Shown here: one piece after another, positions 32,845-42,800 of the stretch
Numbering within the stretch: position 1 is the stretch's first letter
Layout of the letters: every line of letters begins with the position of its first letter
NCBI RefSeq assembly: GCF_025751535.1
Contig: NZ_JAOWLC010000007.1
Span: 62,001-126,000, forward strand
From: Lentibacter sp. XHP0401
GTDB taxonomy: Bacteria > Pseudomonadota > Alphaproteobacteria > Rhodobacterales > Rhodobacteraceae
DNA length: 64,000 bases
Reading direction: 5' to 3'
Position numbers and translations under genes: made by a program
The notes under the pieces: model-generated
The model's input: the letters and a program-made list of their open reading frames with translations, nothing else
What the model was told of the DNA's origin: nothing
Database searches by the model: none

Positions 32845-34217
32845 CTTCTGTCTCCTTCGGGCTTGACCCATCGTAACAAAATCAGACCAATAAGAAAGAG
32901 CCCAATCACGGGCGATACCCCCAGGCGCGCACTTCCGCTTAGCATTGTTGCCAGTCCGATTAGGGTTGGCGCGAGAAAAGCTGTAGCCCGGCCCGTAAGG
33001 CCGTAGAGGCCAAAACTTTCCGTTGGCGCTTCTGGTTTGGCATGCCGTACCATCAAGGTCCGCGAGGCCGCCTGAAGCGTACCGCCAAGCCCTCCGATAA
33101 AGACCCCGCAGATCAGGAAAATGATGTCAGGCATGTTTGACCCCTCGGCCAAAGGCAGGCCAAAAAACATCTCACGTGACATCGACACGATGATGACGCA
33201 AACTCCAATCAAAAGCCAGATCGCCGTGATAATTACAGGTTTCGGCCCAAAACGGCGGTCAAATTTTCCGCCAAGCCAGCTGAACAGTGCAGCCGAAAGA
33301 GCCCCGATAATCCCGAATACGCCAATCTGCGTGACCTCCCAGTTGAGAACAAGCGCGGCATAAACCCCACCAAAGCTGTAAAGCCCGTTCAGGGCATCGC
33401 GGTAAAACATCGAAGAGCCGAGATAAGCCGCCAGCGAGGTATTGTGCTTCAACCCGCGCAGCGAGCGCCCGAGAGATGCCAGCGCAGCAGACACACTTGC
33501 ACGCGACTTTCCCGCAACTGGAGCATCCCGCACCCAGAGAAAATAAGGGATCATGAACACTGCAAACCAAATGGCGGTGAGCGGCCCAACAAACCGCGTT
33601 CCTTCGCGCGCCTCGGCATCAAATCCGAAAGCTGGGTCCAAGCCGATAAGCGTTTTGCCGTTGGATTGCTCAACAAAGAGCAAGAGCATAATCGCCAGAG
33701 CAACAAGCCCGCCAATGTAACCAAACGCGAAGCCAGAGCCGGAAATCTCGCCTGTGCCTTTGTCGCTGACCAGCGAGGGAAGCTGTGAATTGATAAAAAT
33801 CAGCGCCCATTCGGCGCCTATAAAACCGATGCCGAATGCAACCAATCCCCACCAGAGATTGGAGCCATCAGGCAGCATATACCAAAGTCCGAAAGCCCCG
33901 ATGACATAAAGAACCGAGAAGGCAAAAACCCAAGGCACGCGCCGTCCCGAGCTATCGGCCAATGCACCAAGAAATGGCGCGCCGAGCCCGATGAACAACC
34001 CGATGATCCCAAGTCCGAAAGACCACATGCTCTGCGCCTGTGCATCTGCGGCTTGTTCGCTCATCCCTGTGCCCAAAAAGTGCTGCGCAGCCACACTGGC
34101 AAAAAACGGGCCGAAGATGAACGTCACCAACAGGGTATGATAGGGCTGACTGGCCCAATCAAAGAAATACCAACCCCAAATACGCTTGCGCGCTGAAATC
34201 ACTTTACCAGTTGTCAT
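32841..34217 (-). CDS. MFS transporter, UMF1 family
   Basis: The 458-residue protein has 12 helices. It starts TGKVISARKRIWGWYFFDWASQP, where FDWASQP is the signature of the UMF1 (Vba-like/Atg22-like) group. The A-loop is GALADSSGRRVPW. It continues with GRATAFLAPTLIGL near the end. ATG 34217 is preferred, with GGGGGCA upstream, over a start at 34250. The gene is translationally coupled to mepA (TTGA overlap). The substrate is unknown; the peptidoglycan enzyme next to it hints at muropeptide or amino acid transport, which is inference. Confidence 0.87.
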   Translation of the reverse strand: MTTGKVISARKRIWGWYFFDWASQPYHTLLVTFIFGPFFASVAAQHFLGTGMSEQAADAQAQSMWSFGLGIIGLFIGLGAPFLGALADSSGRRVPWVFAFSVLYVIGAFGLWYMLPDGSNLWWGLVAFGIGFIGAEWALIFINSQLPSLVSDKGTGEISGSGFAFGYIGGLVALAIMLLLFVEQSNGKTLIGLDPAFGFDAEAREGTRFVGPLTAIWFAVFMIPYFLWVRDAPVAGKSRASVSAALASLGRSLRGLKHNTSLAAYLGSSMFYRDALNGLYSFGGVYAALVLNWEVTQIGVFGIIGALSAALFSWLGGKFDRRFGPKPVIITAIWLLIGVCVIIVSMSREMFFGLPLAEGSNMPDIIFLICGVFIGGLGGTLQAASRTLMVRHAKPEAPTESFGLYGLTGRATAFLAPTLIGLATMLSGSARLGVSPVIGLFLIGLILLRWVKPEGDRS

Positions 34218-34355
34218 GCTGCCCCCAACCCTTTTGAGGTGACTAGACATGGAAAGCCGCGCTGACGCAAGAAATTGTGAGCAATTTGGCCCAAGCCTTG
34301 CCCTTTTCGAGTCGCCCCCCTAGGTAACAGGGGCATATCCGGAAAGGCGCGCTAC

Positions 34356-34631
34356 ATGGCACTTATTCAAACGCTTCAACTCATTCTAAACGTGGCGTTC
34401 ACGCTGCTGCTGGTTCATGTGATCATGAGTTGGCTGATCAACTTTCAAGTGCTTAATTTGGGGCAACCTCTTGTCGCACAAATATGGCAAGGACTGAACC
34501 GGCTGTTTGAGCCGGTCTTCCGGCCTGTTCGCAATATTTTGCCCAACACACACCCGCTCGATCTTGCTCCGCTTGTGGTGTTTATCATCATCATCGCTCT
34601 GCGTGACTATTTCCTGCCCAGCCTTTACTGA
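34356..34631 (+). CDS. YggT family membrane protein
   Basis: The 91-residue protein has two hydrophobic helices (residues 5-28 LQLILNVAFTLLLVHVIMSW, and 70-86 APLVVFIIIIALRDYF). The YggT segment NRLFEPVFRPVRNILP lies between them. YggT proteins in bacteria and plastids are tied to membrane organisation, osmotic tolerance or division. It leads a plus-strand group followed by recQ and yaaA, 67 bases before recQ. Confidence 0.92.
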   Translation: MALIQTLQLILNVAFTLLLVHVIMSWLINFQVLNLGQPLVAQIWQGLNRLFEPVFRPVRNILPNTHPLDLAPLVVFIIIIALRDYFLPSLY

Positions 34632-34698
34632 GCACGCCTTGCCAGCCCTGCGCCCGTATGGGAAACAGGGGCAAAGAGCAGCAAGAGATAACAGGTAA

Positions 34699-36744
34699 AT
34701 GGCTTCGGCAAATGCGCTTCTAAAGTCCGTTTTCGGCTTTGATGCTTTCCGCCCCGGGCAGGAAGAGATCGTGCGCGCCGTTGCTGCGGGTGAAAATGTT
34801 CTTGCCATCATGCCCACAGGCGGCGGCAAATCGCTGTGCTATCAACTGCCCGCACTCATGGGCGAGGGCCTCACCCTTGTCATCTCACCGCTCATTGCCC
34901 TCATGCGCGATCAGGTTGCGGCCTTGCAAAACGCAGGGGTCGCCGCCGGCGCGCTCACCTCTGCTGCCAGCGAAGAAGAAAACGATGCCGTGACACGCGC
35001 CGCGCGGGCCGGTAAATTAAGCTTGCTTTATCTCGCGCCAGAGCGGCTTTCATCAACGGTCACACGCAGCATTCTGCGCGATGCAAATGTCGCACGGATC
35101 GCCGTCGACGAGGCCCATTGCGTCAGCCAGTGGGGCCATGACTTTCGCCCCGATTATCTGCGCATCGGCGAATTGCAGCGCTACTTGGGGGTGCCGTTGG
35201 CAGCCTTCACTGCGACTGCCGACAAAGAAACCCAAGAAGAAATCACCACGCGCCTGTTTGGCGGCACACCGCCCCGCAGCTTTCTGCGCGGGTTTGACAG
35301 GCCCAATATCAGCCTCGCTTTCGAACCCAAAAACAAGCCGCGCCAACAAATCCTTGCCTATGTTGCTGCACGCCGTGGACAATGCGGGATTGTGTATTGC
35401 GCCACCCGAGCCAAAACCGAAGCGCTGGCCTCTGCCCTGCGTGATGAAGGCCACAACGCCTGCCACTATCATGGCGCGATGGACCCGGACGAACGCCGCT
35501 GTGTCGAGCACCGCTTCAACACCGAAGACGAACTGATCGTCGTGGCCACAATCGCCTTTGGGATGGGCGTGGACAAGCCCGACATCCGCTGGGTCGCCCA
35601 CGCGGACCTGCCCAAATCGGTCGAAGGCTACTATCAGGAAATCGGCCGCGCAGGCCGCGATGGCGCGCGCGCGGAAACGCTCACGCTTTACGGCCCCGAA
35701 GACATCCGCCTGCGCCGCGCGCAAATTGATGAAAGCCTCGCCCCCGCCGACAGGCAGGAGGCCGACCATGGCCGCCTCAACGCACTTCTTGGCCTTGCCG
35801 AAGCAACAAGCTGCCGCCGTCAGCTACTGCTGGCTTATTTTGACGAGGCTTCCGAGCCTTGCGGCAACTGCGATCTTTGCGACAAACCACCAGAAACATT
35901 TGACGCAACCGAAGCCGCCCGCATGGCGCTTTCGGCCATCCTGCGCAGCGAAGAGCGCTTTGGCGCGGGTCAGATCATCGATATTCTGCTCGGGAAGATG
36001 ACCGACAAGGTAGCCCAGTTCGGTCATGATGCCCTGCCCACATTCGGCGTGGGCAAAGCCTACAGCCCTGTGCAATGGCAGGCCATTTTACGGCAACTTA
36101 TGGGCCACGATCTCATACGCCCCGATGCGCGCGCACATGGAGCACTCAAGGTCACCCGCAAGGCTCATCCTCTCCTCAAGGGGGAGGAAACACTGACGCT
36201 GCGCAAGGATCTTATCACAAAGGCAGCAGCCAACACGGGGCCGAAAATCAAGATGCTCGTATCCGAGGAAGACGCGCCACTCTTTTCTGCCCTCAAGGCC
36301 AAACGCCGCGCACTCGCAGAGGCTGCGGCATTACCCGCCTATATTGTTTTCAACGACCGCACGCTTGTTGAAATGGTCAAGCGCCGCCCCCAAACGCTGG
36401 ACGAATTCGCAATGATCGCCGGTGTCGGGCAAAAGAAACTTGAAAAATACGGGCGCGAATTTCTCTCTGTTCTGGCAGAAGATGCGCCTAAAACGCACCC
36501 GATGCGCCGCAAGCTTGCCGGCAAGCCTGCTGGCAGCCTGTTTGACCAGCTTGCAGAAGCCCAGCTTCAACTGCAACGCGGCGCGTGTGGCACACAAAAA
36601 CCGCTCAGTCTGACAAATTCCCAGCTCGCAAAGGTTGCGCAGACTAAACCACAGTCCTTAAATGCACTCGAACGGCTGATCGGCGACAAACGAACCGAGC
36701 GGTTTGGAAACACATTTATGGAACTGATGCATGGGAGTGCTTGA
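34699..36744 (+). CDS. recQ: ATP-dependent DNA helicase RecQ
   Basis: The 681-residue protein has MPTGGGKSLCYQLPA (Walker A), VDEAHCVSQWGHDFRPDY (DEAH, with aromatic loop), AFTATADKETQ and QEIGRAGRDG (motif VI). The zinc-binding RQC region is CRRQLLLAYFDE...CGNCDLC. A C-terminal HRDC domain (TLDEFAMIAGVGQKKLEKYG, and a second NALERLIGDKR segment) follows. RecQ unwinds DNA 3'-5' in recombination repair. The next gene begins three bases after its stop, so the two are likely co-translated. Confidence 0.97.
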   Translation: MASANALLKSVFGFDAFRPGQEEIVRAVAAGENVLAIMPTGGGKSLCYQLPALMGEGLTLVISPLIALMRDQVAALQNAGVAAGALTSAASEEENDAVTRAARAGKLSLLYLAPERLSSTVTRSILRDANVARIAVDEAHCVSQWGHDFRPDYLRIGELQRYLGVPLAAFTATADKETQEEITTRLFGGTPPRSFLRGFDRPNISLAFEPKNKPRQQILAYVAARRGQCGIVYCATRAKTEALASALRDEGHNACHYHGAMDPDERRCVEHRFNTEDELIVVATIAFGMGVDKPDIRWVAHADLPKSVEGYYQEIGRAGRDGARAETLTLYGPEDIRLRRAQIDESLAPADRQEADHGRLNALLGLAEATSCRRQLLLAYFDEASEPCGNCDLCDKPPETFDATEAARMALSAILRSEERFGAGQIIDILLGKMTDKVAQFGHDALPTFGVGKAYSPVQWQAILRQLMGHDLIRPDARAHGALKVTRKAHPLLKGEETLTLRKDLITKAAANTGPKIKMLVSEEDAPLFSALKAKRRALAEAAALPAYIVFNDRTLVEMVKRRPQTLDEFAMIAGVGQKKLEKYGREFLSVLAEDAPKTHPMRRKLAGKPAGSLFDQLAEAQLQLQRGACGTQKPLSLTNSQLAKVAQTKPQSLNALERLIGDKRTERFGNTFMELMHGSA

Positions 36745-36747
36745 TAC

Positions 36748-37503
36748 ATGTTGGTGGTGATATCTCCTGCGAAAAAACTGAACGAAGAGTCCAGCACGGA
36801 ACTGCCCGTAAGCGAACCTGTTTTTGCGCAACGCGCCGAAGAATTGGCCAAAGAAGCCGCCAAGCTGACAGCCGGTGACCTCGCCAAGCTCATGCACCTG
36901 AGCGACAGCCTCGCCAAGCTCAACTATGACCGCTTCCAGAATTGGGCAGAAATGAAGCCGACACCCGCGGCGCTCATGTTCAACGGCGATACCTATTCCG
37001 GCCTTGAGGCATCGAGCCTTGAGGAAGAGGAAATGCTTTGGGCGACTGATCACCTGCGCATCCTGTCGGGGCTTTACGGCCTTTTACGCCCGCTTGACGC
37101 GATCAAGCCTTACCGCCTGGAGATGGGCTCGCGCATCAAGACGCCAAAGGGAAAGAACCTCTATGAATTCTGGGGCAGCGCGATCGCCGAGCAGATCAAC
37201 TCCGAAGCCGCAGAAACCGGTGCGGAAATTCTGGTGAACTGTGCCAGTCAGGAATATTTCGGCGCAGTCGATACAAAGGCTCTGAAACTGCGCGTCGTTA
37301 CCCCGATGTTTTATGAAGACAAACCGCAGGGGCCAAAGATTGTCAGTTTTTATGCCAAGAAAGCGCGTGGCGCGATGGCGCGTTATATCATTCAGCACCG
37401 CCTGGAAGATGCGGACAGCCTGAAAGAGTTTGATACAGGCGGCTATGCCTACGCGCCTGACCTCTCGGAACCAGACAAGCCCGCCTTTCTGCGTGCGGGT
37501 TAG
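36748..37503 (+). CDS. yaaA: Peroxide stress protein YaaA (UPF0246)
   Basis: The 251-residue protein has the family start MLVVISPAKKL and conserved FNGDTYSGLEA, RILSGLYGLLRPLDAIKPYRLEMG (split here as RILSGLYG and LLRPLD), NCASQEYFGAVD and FYAKKARGAMARYI. YaaA lowers free intracellular iron and protects DNA against peroxide. It lies three bases after recQ, so a DNA-repair/oxidative-damage operon is plausible. Its stop shares bases with the stop of the convergent kinase gene (TTAG). Confidence 0.95.
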   Translation: MLVVISPAKKLNEESSTELPVSEPVFAQRAEELAKEAAKLTAGDLAKLMHLSDSLAKLNYDRFQNWAEMKPTPAALMFNGDTYSGLEASSLEEEEMLWATDHLRILSGLYGLLRPLDAIKPYRLEMGSRIKTPKGKNLYEFWGSAIAEQINSEAAETGAEILVNCASQEYFGAVDTKALKLRVVTPMFYEDKPQGPKIVSFYAKKARGAMARYIIQHRLEDADSLKEFDTGGYAYAPDLSEPDKPAFLRAG

Positions 37504-39680
37504 GCCGCCGCTTCATCTGCAATCACCGGCACGGTATCATCAGGTTGATGCCCGCCTATTGCCGCATAAATTTCGGCTTTGCGCAAAGGCTTGGTGAGAA
37601 ACTGGTCCATACCAGCGGCCATTATCTCTTCCTTGTCACTGCCCATGGCATGCGCCGTCAGCGCGATGATGGGTGTATGTGCACCGCTTTCAGCCTCTAA
37701 AGCCCTGATCGCGCGGGTTGCGTCCTTGCCGTCCATCTCGGGCATTGAAATGTCCATAAACACAAGGTCTGGTTCAAGGGATTGGTAAAGCTCCACCGCC
37801 TCCCGCCCATTGGCTGCAAAAGTCAGCTCGATGTCGAGCGCTTTCACCATTTTGCGAAACACGAGCTGATTGGTCTTGTTGTCCTCGGCAGCGAGCACAC
37901 GCATCTTGCGCAACATAGGCTCTTCCAAAGCCGCGTGATTGGGCTCGGCAACGGCTTCCTGCACTTCCGGCTGAGTAACCTGCTTAGTGAACTTATCCAA
38001 TAGCGCACGACGGGTGACAGGCTTTTGCACCTGATGCACATCAAGCACGCTATCGCCTTGCGGCTGATACCCACCCAGTTGCGCACTGAGGATTATCACA
38101 CGCCCCGCAAAGCCGGCATCTGCCAAAGCAGGCAAAAGATCATATCCGACAAACTCGCTATCGGCCATGACAACAGACACCTCTGGCTTCAATGCGCCAA
38201 GCGCCTCTGGCACGGTCGCATAGCGCCGCACTTCAAAACCAAGCTTGGTCAGCTGTTTTTCAGTCAGCTCGGCCAGCGCATCGGACGGCTCAAGCAACAA
38301 CACCTTGCCGCCAACAGCGCTAAACGTGTTTGCCTCGGGTTGTCCCTCCGTCGTCAGCTCCACCTTGAAGCCGAAGCTCGCACCAACGCCCATCTCGGAA
38401 TCCACCCAGATTTCACCGCCCATCATGCCAATGAGTTTTTTGCTGATGGCAAGACCAAGCCCCGTGCCTTCATACGCACGACTCTGTGCATCATCGACCT
38501 GATTGAACTCGCCAAAAACATGGGCGAGCTTGTCCTCGGGAATGCCGATACCCGTATCTTCCACCGTCACGTGCAGACGGGTCTTGCGCGCCACAGCATC
38601 ATAAACACCCACAACACGGACAAGCACATGGCCCTCGCTGGTGAACTTCACAGCATTGCCGATAAGGTTGGTCAGCACCTGACGGAGCCGCCCGACATCT
38701 CCGATAAACTGTGTCGGCAAGAAGAGATCATAATCCACGATGATCTGGATGTCCTTGCCTTGCAATGCCGGCTGCAACAGCATGACAACTTCGTGGATCG
38801 CGTTGTCAAAATCAAAGGGCGCATGCTGAAGCACCATTTTGTCGGCATCAAGCTTGGAGAAATCAAGCACATCATTAATGATCACCAATAGCGCTTCACC
38901 CGAATTCTTGATGGTTTTGGCGAAGAGTTCCTGTTCTTCGTCAAGCTCCGTCTCCATCAACAGCTCGGCCATTCCGACAACCCCGTTCATAGGCGTGCGG
39001 ATTTCATGGCTCATGTTCGCGAGGAAAGCCGACTTGGCACGCGCAGCACTCTCGGCGCTGTCACGCGCTTTTCTCAGCTCGCGTTGGTAGTGGACCGTTT
39101 CGGTAATATTGAGTGCAAGGCTCACCACATCGCCGCCATGGCCCCGCTGGTCAATCAGCTTCACAAATTCACCGTTCCAAAGGCGGATTGTCTCTGGCTC
39201 GGGGTCCGTGCTTTGCCAGCGCTCAAGCATCCGCGCCCGCCACGCGGCAGGCGCCTGCCCTTCAAGATCAACGATACCTTCATCGGTGAGCAGCTGCAGC
39301 AAGGTGATGTAGCTCACGCCGGGCGCCACATCTTCAAGGCCGTCAAAGGCCCAGAGATAGGCTTTGTTGGCAATAATCATCTGGCTGTCAGCATTGAAAA
39401 AAGCAAAGCCGTCATTAATCGATTCAATCGAGAGCCAGAGCCTGCGCTCGGCGATCTCGATCTTTTTGTGCGCGATAGACAGGTCTGATTTAACGCGCTG
39501 GTTTTCATCGCGCACGTTTTGCACTTCGGCACGGGTTTCGACAATCTCGGCAGAGAGCTTCTTGGCATGCGCGCCAAGCTTCTGATTTGCGGCAAAAAGC
39601 TCGGCCTGTTTTTGCTCAAGCAAGCGTTCTGCCGCAAGGCGTGCGCGCCTTTCTTGCGTGAGCTTGTTTGCCAGGCTCAT
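37500..39680 (-). CDS. Soluble hybrid histidine kinase with PAS and two receiver-type domains
   Basis: The protein has 726 residues from ATG 39680, where GGAGG lies six bases upstream; longer starts are rejected. A coiled coil (residues 5-95) leads into a PAS domain (SINDGFAFFNADSQMIIANK). HisKA has MSHEIRTPMNGVVG (His near 225), and HATPase has NLIGNAVKFT and GTGLGLAIS. The first receiver-like domain is degenerate (LLEPSDALAEL, VVMADSEF), and the last is complete (EDNKTNQ, FMDISMPEMDG, LTKPLRK). No membrane helix is visible, so it senses something cytoplasmic. No cognate regulator lies nearby. Confidence 0.92.
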   Translation of the reverse strand: MSLANKLTQERRARLAAERLLEQKQAELFAANQKLGAHAKKLSAEIVETRAEVQNVRDENQRVKSDLSIAHKKIEIAERRLWLSIESINDGFAFFNADSQMIIANKAYLWAFDGLEDVAPGVSYITLLQLLTDEGIVDLEGQAPAAWRARMLERWQSTDPEPETIRLWNGEFVKLIDQRGHGGDVVSLALNITETVHYQRELRKARDSAESAARAKSAFLANMSHEIRTPMNGVVGMAELLMETELDEEQELFAKTIKNSGEALLVIINDVLDFSKLDADKMVLQHAPFDFDNAIHEVVMLLQPALQGKDIQIIVDYDLFLPTQFIGDVGRLRQVLTNLIGNAVKFTSEGHVLVRVVGVYDAVARKTRLHVTVEDTGIGIPEDKLAHVFGEFNQVDDAQSRAYEGTGLGLAISKKLIGMMGGEIWVDSEMGVGASFGFKVELTTEGQPEANTFSAVGGKVLLLEPSDALAELTEKQLTKLGFEVRRYATVPEALGALKPEVSVVMADSEFVGYDLLPALADAGFAGRVIILSAQLGGYQPQGDSVLDVHQVQKPVTRRALLDKFTKQVTQPEVQEAVAEPNHAALEEPMLRKMRVLAAEDNKTNQLVFRKMVKALDIELTFAANGREAVELYQSLEPDLVFMDISMPEMDGKDATRAIRALEAESGAHTPIIALTAHAMGSDKEEIMAAGMDQFLTKPLRKAEIYAAIGGHQPDDTVPVIADEAAA

Positions 39681-39827
39681 TCTGTCCTCCGCCATGCCGC
39701 ATGTATTGCCAGCCAAAACTCGCACAAACATGGTGAAGATTAGTTTAATACCGCCACAATTATCGCGCAAAACATTGCGCAAATCGGGTGCCCCATGCCA
39801 CCATGGGAGCGACTCATGGAGGGTTTC

Positions 39828-42800
39828 ATGCAGAATTTAATCACAGCACTCATTATCACTCTGTTTTCGGCAACATTCGCAGCGGCACAAAGCAATTTAC
39901 CCGACAGGCACATGACCGTCTTTGCCGATACTGATTTTGCAGGCAATGATCTTCAGCAGCTTTTTGACACCGATGAACCCTCCTGCCAGCGTGCCTGTAT
40001 CGCGCTTAAGGCCTGCATCGGATATACCTACAACACCAAATCCAACGCCTGCTTCCCCAAATCAAGCGTGCGCGAGCATATCCCGTTCGAGGGGGCCAAA
40101 TCGGTTGAAATGCGCAGCTTTGAGTCTGCTCAAATCGCCCGGGCCGAGACGCGTTCAGACGAACTTGGTTTTCTCCAGCGCTATGATCTTTCCAACGCCA
40201 AAAACTATGCAGAAAAATTGCCCGCCAAACACCCGAGCGCGCAATGGAGCGCGGACGCCATGCGCGAAGCGGCCTATGATCGCGAGGCAGCGGGCGATCT
40301 ACTGTCTGCGTGGCGCTGGATGGGAGCAGCGACGGCACGCACCGATGCCGCGGAAGACTGGGCCGAGTATGCCCGTATGCTCGATCTCTACGAGCCGGCC
40401 AAACAGAGCGACAAACGGCGCTACACAAACGATGCATTTATGGCAGCGATCAACGCCCATTTGCGCGCAGAGTCGGCCGGGACACGCAGTGCAGCACTTC
40501 TGACCATGGCCAAAACACTGGAACAGATTGGCCGCGGCAGCGATATGATCCCCGCGCTCAAGCTGGCACAATCCCTTTCCAATGCACCCGAGATCACCGA
40601 TTTGCTCGCCAATGCGCGCGCGAAATACGGTTTCCGCATCATCAACACCGAAGTCGATAATAAAACAGCCAGCCCCCGCATTTGCGCCGAGTTCAACGAA
40701 GAGCTTTCCAAATCCGAAGCTGACTTCGCGCGCTATCTTGCGCTTCCCGATCCGCGATTTGCAGTGCAAGCCGAAGGCCGGAAGCTCTGTGTTTCGGGCG
40801 TCGAGTTTGGGGCGCGCTACAACATCACGTTCCGCGCGGGCCTGCCCGCCGACAGCGGTGAGGGGCTAATCAAGGACACAAAGCAGAACTTTTATGTGCG
40901 CGACCGCTCACCAAGCGCGAGCTTCCCGGGGCGTGGATATGTGCTGCCGCTGGGTGGCGAGGCGAGCCTGCCCGTTGAGACTGTCAATGCAACCGAGCTT
41001 GACCTGACCCTGCGCCGCGTGAGTGATCGCAACCTTTTGCGCGCCATGCAGGACGGGCTCTTTGCACAACCGCTTTACCGCTATCAGGAAGAGCAGCTCG
41101 GCGGCGAAATTGGTGAGGAAATCTGGAGTGGTACGGGCCTTACAGACGGCGCGCTCAATCAGGACGTGACAACCCGCTTGCCCATTGGTGAAGCAATCAT
41201 AGGTCAGCCAGCAGGCATCTATGTGCTCAGCGCTGCCGTGAAAGACGAAACCGACAGATACGGCTCAGTCGCGCAGCAGTGGTTTGTGCTCTCCGACATA
41301 GGCCTCAGCACGGCATCAGGCAATGACGGCCTTAACATCTTCACCAAAAGCTTGCAAACGGCCAAGCCGATGAGCGGCGCAAAGGTGCAGCTTGTCTCGC
41401 GCGCCAACCGCGTATTGGCGGAGGCTGTGACCGACGCGACAGGCGCGGCGCATTTCCCCTCCGAACTTATAGCAGGTAAAAGCGGCGCAGCCCCTGCAAT
41501 GGTCCTGGCGCATAGCGGCGAGGAAGACATGGCTTTCCTATCGCTCACAGACCCCGCTTTCGACCTTTCCGACAGAGGCGTTTCAGGCCGCAATGCGCCC
41601 AAAGCTCTTGATCTTTTCCTCACAACAGACAGAGGCGCTTACCGCGCGGGCGAAACCGTTTTCGCCACAACTCTGGTGCGCGATACCAAGGCCAAAGCGC
41701 TCGAAGGCCTGCCGATTACGGCCGTTCTCTTGCGCCCTGATGGCGTCGAATACAGCCGCCAGCTGTCAACCGATGGCCAAGCAGGCGGGCATGTCTTTTC
41801 AATGCCCATCGCCACAACCGCACCGCGCGGAAGCTGGACTCTCGAAATGCGTAGCGAGGCCGATGGTGACGCACTCACCAGCACAACCTTCCTTGTCGAG
41901 GATTTCTTGCCCGAGCGGATCGACTTTGACATCGGCATCGCGGCGACAGAACTCAGCTTTGCGCAGCCGACAGAAGCAACGATTGAAGCGCGTTATCTCT
42001 TTGGTGCACCTGCCGCCGATCTCTCGGTTGAAGGGCGCATCCGTCTTTCGGCCAACCGCACGATCAAGGCTTATCCGGGCTTTCGCTTCGGGCCGCATAA
42101 TGCGGGCTTCCGGTCCGTCTCCGATACGCTACCCTCTGTAAAAACAGATGCCGCAGGCATGGCAAATCTGCCCCTGAACCTGCCCGAAGCCGAGGCCGCA
42201 GGCCTACCTCTTGAAGCCAGCATTTCTGTGCAAATTTCCGAAGGTTCCGGCCGCCCTGTCGAGCGCAACGCAACACGCCCTGTGCACAGCGCAACGCCGC
42301 TCATTGGCTTGAAGCCACTCTTTGACGGAGTTGTCTCAGAAGGTACAGAAGCGGGCTATGATATCGTCGTGCTCGCCTCTGACCGCAGCCTGATGACAGG
42401 CAATGCACGCTGGACCCTGAACCGCCTGAACCGCCGCTACCAATGGTATGAGCAAAACGGCAACTGGAACTGGGAGCCGATTATCACACGCTCCAAGGTT
42501 GCCACAGGTCAGGTTGCATTGGACGGTGGCAAAGGCAGCGTAACAGCCCCCGTTGAATGGGGCGGCTACGAGCTTGTTATCGAGCTTGAAGGAGACACAT
42601 ATGTTGCCGCTTCCGAAGAGTTTGATGCTGGCTGGTATGGCGATGCAGGTGCAGTCAGCACGCCCGACACGCTGGAACTTTCACTCAACGCCGAAAGCTA
42701 CACAATCGGCAACGAGGCGCAGCTTCGCGTACTCCCGCGCAGCGCCGGCACGGCGATGGTTCAGGTGATGTCAGACAGCCTGATCTCGACAGAAATGGTT

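Noticed and set aside
39681-39782. Longer N-terminus for the soluble hybrid kinase
   Set aside because: GGAGG lies directly before ATG 39680, and the added residues show no family similarity or signal peptide.
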